From: JAOPZW01 sp963807305
GTDB taxonomy: Bacteria; Actinomycetota; Thermoleophilia; Solirubrobacterales; Solirubrobacteraceae
NCBI GenBank assembly: GCA_963807305.1
Contig: CAWEBN010000001.1
Location: forward strand, 66,339-130,338
Direction of reading: 5' to 3'
DNA: 64,000 nt
Shown: positions 41,565 to 47,958 of the stretch, piece after piece
Layout: every line of letters begins with the position of its first letter
Numbering within the stretch: the stretch's first letter is position 1
Translations under genes and position numbers: made by a program
Notes under the pieces: model-generated
Seen by the model: the letters and a program-made list of their open reading frames with translations, nothing else
What the model was told of the DNA's origin: nothing
Databases searched by the model: none

Positions 41565-42191
41565 GTGATCGCCGCGCCTCCGGACCTGCCCTTGACCATG
41601 ATCCTCAAGGTCCGTCCGGGGCACGTCGTGCGCATGCACGCGCGACCCGGCGGCCGGCTGCTCTTCCGCGTGCTGCCCAAGACGATCTACGGGCGCCGGC
41701 TGATCCTCTCGGTCACCCAGCGCCGCGGCGCGTGGGCGGCCGTGCCGACCTTCCTCGTGCCCAACGGCCACCGCGCGTGGGTCCGCGTCTCGCGCCGCAC
41801 CTTCGTCGTGCGCCGCTCGCGCTGGCGGCTCAGCGCCGACCTCAGCGCGCGCACGGTGACGGTCCTCCACGGCGCTCAGCGCGTGCGCACGCTGCGGGTG
41901 GCGATCGGCACGCCCGCGACGCCGACGCCGACCGGGACCTATGCCATCACCGACAAGCTCGGCGGGCGCGCGTTCGGCCGCTCCTACGGGTGCTGCATCC
42001 TCGCGCTCTCCGGCCACCAGCCGAAGGTCCGCACCGGGGCGATCGACGGGCGCCTGGCCATCCACGGGACCGACCGCCCGGACCTGGTCGGGCAGCGCGT
42101 CTCGCAGGGCTGCCTGCGGGCCGCCGACCGCGACGTGCGCTGGCTCATGCGCACCGTTCCGGTCGGCACCCAGGTCACGGTCCGGCGATGA
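41565..42191 (+). CDS. L,D-transpeptidase (YkuD domain)
   Basis: 208 residues from GTG at 41565, supported by a TAGCAT box 7 nt upstream; an earlier GTG would lie inside the palindrome. The N-terminal half is a small beta domain. The C-terminal YkuD domain has LSARTVTVLHGAQRV, GTPATPTPTGTYAI, then AIHGT and SQGCLRAADRDV containing the catalytic His and Cys. The enzyme forms 3-3 or lipoprotein links in peptidoglycan. No signal peptide is seen, so export is unclear. Its end overlaps the convergent isochorismatase gene. Confidence 0.82.
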   Translation: MIAAPPDLPLTMILKVRPGHVVRMHARPGGRLLFRVLPKTIYGRRLILSVTQRRGAWAAVPTFLVPNGHRAWVRVSRRTFVVRRSRWRLSADLSARTVTVLHGAQRVRTLRVAIGTPATPTPTGTYAITDKLGGRAFGRSYGCCILALSGHQPKVRTGAIDGRLAIHGTDRPDLVGQRVSQGCLRAADRDVRWLMRTVPVGTQVTVRR

Positions 42192-42735
42192 GCTCGTCCG
42201 TGCTGAGCACCTGCGCGAACTCCTCGTGCAGGTTGGCCGCGGTGACGCGCGCCAGCGTGTCGGCGTCGATGCGCCCGCCGCCGATCGGGTCGGGCAGGTC
42301 GAAGGTGTGGGTGGCGTCGAGCGCGAAGGCGACGTCGAAACCCAGGTTGCCGCCCATGCGCGCGGTCGTCTCGCAGCACATGTTGGTCTGGATGCCGGCG
42401 ACCACGATCGCGCCGATGCCGCGCTCGCGCAGCCACGGCTCGAGCGCGGGCTCTCCGATGAAGGCCGAATTGACCTTCTTGGTCACGAGCAGGTCCGGCT
42501 CGCCCGAGATCACCTCCTGGAAGGCGTTGCCCGGTTCGGACGGGTGCAGGCCCCAGCCGGTCTCCGCCGAGTCGTGGCGCACGAAGACGATCGTGCCGCC
42601 GCGCGCGCGCCAGTGGGCGAGCAGGCGGCCGACGTTGGCCTCGCAGTCGGGGTTGTTGCGCGTGCCCCACGCCGGGTCGTGGAAGGCCTGCTGGACGTCG
42701 ACGAGCACGAGCGCGGCGCGGTCGGGAGAGAACAT
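42175..42735 (-). CDS. Isochorismatase-like cysteine hydrolase
   Basis: 186 residues. The catalytic triad motifs are present: Asp in ALVLVDVQQAFHD, Lys in LLVTKKVNSAF and Cys in GIQTNMCCETTARMGG. The family hydrolyses isochorismate, nicotinamide or ureido/amide bonds. Substrate unknown. TACAGT stands exactly 6 nt before the ATG, so the mRNA is probably leaderless; this box overlaps that of the divergent ligD. Confidence 0.85.
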   Translation of the reverse strand: MFSPDRAALVLVDVQQAFHDPAWGTRNNPDCEANVGRLLAHWRARGGTIVFVRHDSAETGWGLHPSEPGNAFQEVISGEPDLLVTKKVNSAFIGEPALEPWLRERGIGAIVVAGIQTNMCCETTARMGGNLGFDVAFALDATHTFDLPDPIGGGRIDADTLARVTAANLHEEFAQVLSTDELIAGP

Positions 42736-42741
42736 GGGTGG

Positions 42742-42751
42742 ACTGTATGCT
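42742..42751. promoter_or_regulatory. Overlapping divergent -10 boxes (isochorismatase and ligD)
   Basis: The 10-mer ACTGTATGCT contains TACAGT on the - strand (6 nt before the isochorismatase ATG) and TATGCT on the + strand (11 nt before the ligD GTG). Both fit TANNNT, so the two promoters must compete for the same bases. Confidence 0.4.
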
Positions 42752-42762
42752 CGGGCTCTCTC

Positions 42763-45087
42763 GTGAGCGGCAAGCTCGAGACGTATCGGTCCAAGCGCTC
42801 GGCGCAGAAGACGCCCGAGCCGATGGGGGAGGAGGCGCCGAGCCCGGACGGCCGCCGCTTCGTCGTCCAGGAGCATCACGCCACCCGCCTGCACTGGGAC
42901 CTGCGCCTGGAGCACGACGGCGTCCTCGTCTCCTTCGCGATCCCCAACGGGCTGCCCGATGCGCCCAAGGACAACCGCCTCGCGGTGCACACCGAGGACC
43001 ATCCCCTCGAGTACCTCGAGTTCGAGGGCGAGATCCCCAAGGGCCAGTACGGCGCGGGGAGCATGCGTGTCTGGGACCGGGGCACCTACGACGTCCTCAA
43101 GTGGGAGCCGCGCAAGATCGAGGTGCTCCTGCACGGCGAGCGTGTGCAGGGGCGCTACGCGCTCTTTCCCATCGACAAGGACGAGAACCCGAAGAACTGG
43201 ATGATCCACCGCATGGACCCGCCCGCCGACGCGGCGGCGGGCGCACCCATGCCCGAGAAGATCGTCCCGATGATGGCGCGCACCGGCACGCTGCCGCGCG
43301 ACGACGAGCATTGGGCCTTCGAGGTCAAGTGGGACGGCGTGCGCGCGGTCTGCCACTCCGAGCCCGGGCGCATGCGCCTGCACTCGCGCAACCTGCTCGA
43401 CATCACCCCGCGCTATCCCGAGGTCGGCCGCCTCAACCGCGCGCTCAGCCACCACCGCGCGGTACTCGACGGCGAGATCGTGGCCCTCGACGCCGAGGGG
43501 CGGCCGAGCTTCGGCGCGCTGCAGCGGCGCATGCATGTCGGCTCGGAGTCCGCCGTGCGGCGGCTGGCCAAGGAGACGCCGGTCACCTACGTCATCTTCG
43601 ACCTGCTGTGGCTCGACGGCCACTCGCTCATGGAGCTGCCCTACACCGAGCGCCGCGCGCGCCTGGCCGATCTCGGGCTCGGCGACGGCGGGCGTTGGCG
43701 CGTGCCCGACTACGTGGTCGGCCACGGCGCGCAGCTGCTGGAGGCCACGGAGCAGCAGGGCCTCGAGGGCGTCATCGCCAAGCGCCTGGACTCCACCTAC
43801 CATCCCGGGCAGCGCACGCCGTCGTGGCTGAAGATCAAGAACACGTCGCGTCAGGAGGTGGTGGTCGGCGGCTGGGTCCCCGGCGACGGCAAGCGCCGCG
43901 AGCGCATCGGCGCGCTGCTCGTGGGCGTGCGCGAGGACGACGGCTCGCTGCGCCATGTCGGGCGCGTCGGCACGGGCTTCACCGAGGCCGAGCTCGATCG
44001 CCTGGCCGAGATGCTGCGCCCCCTCGAGCGCGAGGACTCGCCCTTCGCGCCGGGCGGCCCCAAGATCCCGCGCGGCGCCGTGTTCGCCGATCCGGAGCTG
44101 GTGGCCGAGGTCGAGTTCCGGGAGTGGACCGACGGCGGCCAGCTGCGCGCGCCCTCCTACAAGGGCCTGCGCGACGACAAGCCGGCGGAGCTCGTCGTGC
44201 GCGAGGAGGCCAACGCGATCCTGGCCGAGGTCGGCGGGCGCCAGGTGAAGCTCTCGAACCTCGACAAGATCCTCTATCCCGAGGCCGGCTTCGCCAAGCG
44301 CGACGTCATCGACTATTTCGCGCGCATCGCCCCGGCCGTCCTGCCGCACGTCAAGGGCCGCGCGCTGACGCTCAAGCGCTACCCCAACGGCGTCGACGCC
44401 CAGTTCTTCTACGAGAAGAACGCGCCATCGCACCGTCCCGACTGGGTTCAGACCGCGCGCGTGGGGTCGATCGACTACGTCCTGGCCGAGGACGAGCCCA
44501 CGCTCGTGTGGCTGGCCAACCTCGCCGATCTCGAGCTGCACACCTCGCTGGCGCTGGCCGACGACCCCGAGCGCCCGACGCTCGTTGCCTTCGATCTCGA
44601 TCCCGGCCCACCGGCGACGATCGTCGAGTGCTGCCGCGTCGCGGAGCTGCTGCGCGGCATGTTCGAGGGCCTCGGTCTCGAGTGCTTCGCCAAGACGTCG
44701 GGCTCGAAGGGCATGCAGGTCTACCTCCCGGTCAACGGGGCAGCGACCTTCGCGCAGACCAAGGCCTTCTCCAAGGCCGTGGCCGAGCTGCTCGCGCGCG
44801 AGGAGCCGGGGCTCGTCGTGGCGCGCCAGACCAAGTCCGCGCGCGCGGGCAAGGTGCTCGTCGACTGGGGCCAGAACGATGTCAACAAGACGACGATCAA
44901 CGTCTACTCGCTGCGCGCGATGGGCCGCCCGACGGTGTCCACGCCGGTCACCTGGGACGAGGTGCGCGCGGCGCAGGCGCCCGAGGACCTCACCTTCGAG
45001 GCCGCCGACGTGCTGCGCCGTGTCGATGAGCACGGCGACCACTTCGCGCCGGTGCTGACCCTTGTCCAGCGCCTCCCCGGGGCGTAG
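42763..45087 (+). CDS. ligD: ATP-dependent DNA ligase D (PE-LIG-POL)
   Basis: 774 residues, GTG start. Order of domains: 3'-phosphoesterase (FVVQEHHATRLHWDLRLEHD, GSMRVWDRGTYDVL) at about 25-155; ligase at about 165-470 with the adenylated lysine in FEVKWDGVRA, DGEIVALD and EGVIAKRLDSTY; primase-polymerase at about 495-774 (LSNLDKILYPEAG, FDLDPGPPATIVE, SGSKGMQVYLPV). LigD performs non-homologous end joining together with Ku, which is not in the window. The PE-LIG-POL order differs from POL-PE-LIG of Mycobacterium and resembles the Pseudomonas type with phosphoesterase first. Confidence 0.95.
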   Translation: MSGKLETYRSKRSAQKTPEPMGEEAPSPDGRRFVVQEHHATRLHWDLRLEHDGVLVSFAIPNGLPDAPKDNRLAVHTEDHPLEYLEFEGEIPKGQYGAGSMRVWDRGTYDVLKWEPRKIEVLLHGERVQGRYALFPIDKDENPKNWMIHRMDPPADAAAGAPMPEKIVPMMARTGTLPRDDEHWAFEVKWDGVRAVCHSEPGRMRLHSRNLLDITPRYPEVGRLNRALSHHRAVLDGEIVALDAEGRPSFGALQRRMHVGSESAVRRLAKETPVTYVIFDLLWLDGHSLMELPYTERRARLADLGLGDGGRWRVPDYVVGHGAQLLEATEQQGLEGVIAKRLDSTYHPGQRTPSWLKIKNTSRQEVVVGGWVPGDGKRRERIGALLVGVREDDGSLRHVGRVGTGFTEAELDRLAEMLRPLEREDSPFAPGGPKIPRGAVFADPELVAEVEFREWTDGGQLRAPSYKGLRDDKPAELVVREEANAILAEVGGRQVKLSNLDKILYPEAGFAKRDVIDYFARIAPAVLPHVKGRALTLKRYPNGVDAQFFYEKNAPSHRPDWVQTARVGSIDYVLAEDEPTLVWLANLADLELHTSLALADDPERPTLVAFDLDPGPPATIVECCRVAELLRGMFEGLGLECFAKTSGSKGMQVYLPVNGAATFAQTKAFSKAVAELLAREEPGLVVARQTKSARAGKVLVDWGQNDVNKTTINVYSLRAMGRPTVSTPVTWDEVRAAQAPEDLTFEAADVLRRVDEHGDHFAPVLTLVQRLPGA

Positions 45088-45097
45088 CTTTCGCTCC

Positions 45098-45295
45098 GTG
45101 GACCTCCTGCGCAGGCTGGCCGCCGCGATCCGCGTCTCGCCCGAGGAGCGCCAGGCCGAGTGCGCCGAGCGCTGCCTGGAGCTGCTCTACGACCCCGAGC
45201 GCGCGCCCGCAGCGCGCCTGTGCGAGCACGAGGAGGCCGCCATCGAGGCCTCCCGGCGGCGCTGGGAGCACACCCCGCCGCCGGCGTCGCGCTAG
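45098..45295 (+). CDS. Small hypothetical protein (65 aa)
   Basis: GTG start 10 bp after ligD. The 65 residues are helical and charged (LLRRLAAAIRVSPEERQAEC, CLELLYDPERAPAARLCEHE) with three cysteines. No family recognised. It is probably co-transcribed with ligD and ends 1 bp before the convergent pcm stop. Confidence 0.45.
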   Translation: MDLLRRLAAAIRVSPEERQAECAERCLELLYDPERAPAARLCEHEEAAIEASRRRWEHTPPPASR

Positions 45296-45296
45296 C

Positions 45297-45911
45297 TCAG
45301 TCGTCGCGCACCAGCGGGACGAAGCGGACCTCCTCGAGCAGCTCGCGCTCGAGGCCGGCCGGCGTGCGGCGCGTGAGCGACAGGCGCTGCAGCGGCTCGG
45401 TGACCGGCGCGATCAGGCGCCCGCCGGCCGCCAGCTGGTCCTCGAGCTCGGCGAGGCCCTCGCTGCTGCCCGCGGCGGCGACGTTGATCGCGTCGTACGG
45501 CGCGCTCTCGGGCAGGCCGCGCGTGCCGTCGCCGACGACGAGGGTGACGTTCTGCGCCCCGGCGGCGGCCAGGTTGTGCGCCGCGCGGCGCGACAGCCGA
45601 CCGTGGCGCTCGATCGACCACACGTGCCGCGACAGGTAGGCCAGCACGGCCGCGTGGTAGCCCGATCCGGTGCCGACGTCGAGCACGTGGTCGCCGGGGC
45701 CCGGCGCCAGCATCTCCGTCATCCGCGCGACCACGAGCGGCTGGGAGATCGTCTGCCCGCAGCCGATCGCCAGCGCTCGGTTCTCATAGGCGCGGTCGCG
45801 CAGGGGGGCGGGCACGAAGCACTCGCGCGGCACCGCCGCGATCGCCTCGAGCACGCGCTCGCTGGCGACATAGGGGCGCAGCTGATCGATCAGCAGGTCG
45901 ACGTCGTGCAT
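45297..45911 (-). CDS. pcm: Protein-L-isoaspartate O-methyltransferase
   Basis: 204 residues, normal length. VPRECFVPAPLRDRAYENRA, GCGQTISQPLVVARMTEML and motif I DHVLDVGTGSGYHAAVLAYL identify PCMT. It uses SAM to methylate isoaspartyl residues and starts their repair. Its ATG overlaps the promoter box of the divergent phosphoribosyltransferase gene. Confidence 0.92.
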   Translation of the reverse strand: MHDVDLLIDQLRPYVASERVLEAIAAVPRECFVPAPLRDRAYENRALAIGCGQTISQPLVVARMTEMLAPGPGDHVLDVGTGSGYHAAVLAYLSRHVWSIERHGRLSRRAAHNLAAAGAQNVTLVVGDGTRGLPESAPYDAINVAAAGSSEGLAELEDQLAAGGRLIAPVTEPLQRLSLTRRTPAGLERELLEEVRFVPLVRDD

Positions 45912-45916
45912 AGGAT
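45911..45916 (+). promoter_or_regulatory. TAGGAT -10 box, leaderless promoter of the phosphoribosyltransferase gene
   Basis: TAGGAT, exactly 6 nt, then GTG at 45923. No ribosome-binding site is present. The box overlaps the start codon of the divergent pcm gene. Confidence 0.45.
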
Positions 45917-45922
45917 CACCGC

Positions 45923-46999
45923 GTGGCGCGCCTGCCCCCTGAGACGTTCCGGCTGCCCGTCGAGCGCATGCGCGAGGGCTATTACACCGATCAGTACTTC
46001 AACCTGACGCGCGATCTGCTCGAGCTCGAGGGCCATCGCCCGCGCGTGCTCATGCAGGTCTTCCAGAAGCAGGCGGCCATCCTCGGCGGCGTCGACGAGG
46101 CGATCGCCGTCCTCGAGCAGTGCGCCGGGCGCCATGTCGACGGCGGGTGGGAGGACGGCTGGAGCGAGCTCGAGGTCCGCGCCCTGCATGAGGGCGACGA
46201 GATCTCGCCGCGCGAGACCGTGCTGACGATCGAGGGCGATTACGGGCTGTTCGCCCACCTGGAGACGGTCTATCTGGGCTGCATGGCGCGGCGCACGCTC
46301 GTCATGCGCAACGTCAAGGCGGTGGTGGAGGCGGCGCACGGCAAGCCCATCCTCTTCTTCCCGGCGCGCCACGACCACTGGCTGGTGCAGACCGGCGACG
46401 GCTGGGCCGCCCACGTCGCGGGCGCGATCGGCGTCTCGACCGACGCGCAGGCCTCGTGGTGGGGCGGGCGCGGGGTGGGCACCGTGCCCCATGCGCTCGT
46501 GGCCGCCTTCGGGGGCGACACGGTCGCCGCAGCGCGCCTGTTCGCCGACCGCTACCACGGCGAGACCAACATCACCGTCCTGGTGGACTTCGAGAACGAC
46601 TCGGTCCGCACGGCGCTCGAGGTGGCCGACGCGCTGGGCGAGCGCCTGTGGGGCGTTCGCCTGGACACCAGCGAGCAGCTCGTCGACGTCGCGCTGCGCG
46701 ACGAGCCGGATCCCGACAGCAACCGCGGTGTCACGGCGCTGCTGGCCCGCCGGGTGCGCGACGCGCTCGACGCCGCCGGGCACGGGCACGTGCGGATCGT
46801 CGTCTCGGGCGGCTTCGATGCGGAGAAGATCGCGACGTTCGAGGCCGAGGGCGCGCCGGTCGACGCCTACGGCGTCGGCTCCTCGCTGCTGCGCGGGCAG
46901 AACGACTTCACGGCCGACGTGGTTCGCGTCGACGGCCGCCCGCTGGCCAAGGCCGGCCGGCGGGAGAACCCGAATCCCCGGCTGGAGCTCGTCGGCTAG
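45923..46999 (+). CDS. Nicotinate phosphoribosyltransferase family protein
   Basis: 358 residues. REGYYTDQYFNLTRDLLE at the N-terminus, FFPARHDHWLVQTGDG, GVSTDAQASWWGGRGVGTVP, NITVLVDFENDSVRTALEVA, VRLDTSEQL and the phosphate loop VSGGFDAEKIATFEAEGAPV-DAYGVGSSL are those of the nicotinate/quinolinate phosphoribosyltransferase superfamily. It likely forms nicotinate mononucleotide from nicotinate and PRPP in NAD salvage. It is shorter than classical PncB, as in the actinobacterial/archaeal type. Confidence 0.85.
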   Translation: MARLPPETFRLPVERMREGYYTDQYFNLTRDLLELEGHRPRVLMQVFQKQAAILGGVDEAIAVLEQCAGRHVDGGWEDGWSELEVRALHEGDEISPRETVLTIEGDYGLFAHLETVYLGCMARRTLVMRNVKAVVEAAHGKPILFFPARHDHWLVQTGDGWAAHVAGAIGVSTDAQASWWGGRGVGTVPHALVAAFGGDTVAAARLFADRYHGETNITVLVDFENDSVRTALEVADALGERLWGVRLDTSEQLVDVALRDEPDPDSNRGVTALLARRVRDALDAAGHGHVRIVVSGGFDAEKIATFEAEGAPVDAYGVGSSLLRGQNDFTADVVRVDGRPLAKAGRRENPNPRLELVG

Positions 47000-47035
47000 A
47001 AGCGCAGGATCGCCCCGACGCGCCGGTGCGACGCT

Positions 47036-47140
47036 TCAGCTCGGATCGAGGTCGACGTAGACCGAGAGCACCTTGGCGTCGCCTGCGTGGATGCCGGCGA
47101 GACGGCGCACGCGCTCGCGAGTGATGTCGTTCGCCTGCAT
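47036..47140 (-). pseudogene. N-terminal fragment of a baeRF/eRF1-like protein (34 aa)
   Basis: ATG opens a 34-residue frame whose text (RERVRRLAGIHAGDAKVLSV, then YVDLDPS) resembles the first helix and strand of bacterial eRF1-domain (baeRF) proteins, which normally continue for several hundred residues. A stop codon follows at once and no continuation is seen before the phosphoribosyltransferase gene. It is therefore probably a truncated remnant. Similarity is judged by eye only. Confidence 0.4.
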
Positions 47141-47245
47141 GCGGGACGTTACCGCGCGGCCGAGCGTTGACACGCCGTGCCGGCGGTGGGGTGCGCGCCT
47201 CACCCAGGGGCCAAGGAAGATCCCCAGGCATTTTCCGGTTTGTTG

Positions 47246-47917
47246 GTGACCATACATGTGCCTGTGCAATCGGTCCGGCTGCCCGAACACGACGTGCGCG
47301 TACTCGTTGTCCACCCGAGTCCCATGCTGGCCGAGGCCCTCGGCCGACTGCTTGACGGGCTGGGCATGAATGTCGTGGCCACCGCGTGCGACCCCGAGGC
47401 CCTCATGACCCGACTCGTCGACGACCCGCTGGACGTGGTCGTCCTCGACGCCGGCTTTCATCCCGCCACCGGGCCGCTCGTCACGCTCGAGCGGATCCGG
47501 GCGGTCGCGCCCGGCGTGCGCGTCGTCGTCGTGGCCGACGCGGTCGACGAGGCGCTGAGCGTCGCCGCCCGCGACGGCGATCTCGATGGCGTGGTCCTCG
47601 CGAGCGCCCACGGCGCCGAGCTTGCCGCCGCGCTGGGGCAGGTCGCTGCCGGCCACGCCGTGTTCCCGGCCGGGTGGCTGCGCCAGGTCCGTCAGTCGGC
47701 CGCGTCGAGTCCGCTCGCGCAGCTCAGCCCGCGCCAGCGCGAGGTCCTCGAGCTCCTGTCGCTCGGGATGGACAACGACCAGATCGCCGCGCGGCTCTAC
47801 ATCTCGCGCAACACGGTCAAGTTCCACGTGCGGACGATCTACCGGCGTCTCGGGGTGCACAACCGGGTGGAGGCGTCGCGGGTCCTCGCAGGCGCCGGCG
47901 CGGTCTCCGTCGGCTGA
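47246..47917 (+). CDS. NarL/FixJ-type response regulator
   Basis: About 223 residues from GTG at 47246 (a second GTG at 47258 is possible). The receiver-like domain begins VRVLVVHPSPMLAEALGRLL; the phosphoacceptor position is in DVVVLDAG, but the acidic pair normally near the N-terminus is replaced by His-Pro, so it may be atypical. The C-terminal LuxR domain is typical: LSPRQREVLELLSLGMDNDQ, IAARLYISRNTVKFHVRTIY. No sensor kinase is adjacent. Confidence 0.85.
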   Translation: MTIHVPVQSVRLPEHDVRVLVVHPSPMLAEALGRLLDGLGMNVVATACDPEALMTRLVDDPLDVVVLDAGFHPATGPLVTLERIRAVAPGVRVVVVADAVDEALSVAARDGDLDGVVLASAHGAELAAALGQVAAGHAVFPAGWLRQVRQSAASSPLAQLSPRQREVLELLSLGMDNDQIAARLYISRNTVKFHVRTIYRRLGVHNRVEASRVLAGAGAVSVG

Positions 47918-47920
47918 GGC

Positions 47921-47942
47921 GGGCCCGCCCTCGGGCGGGCCC
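47921..47942. terminator. Bidirectional terminator hairpin
   Basis: GGGCCCGCC-CTCG-GGCGGGCCC, a perfect 9-bp stem with tetraloop between the convergent response-regulator and glycosidase genes. Confidence 0.65.
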
Positions 47943-47958
47943 TACCTCTGCCTCTCGG

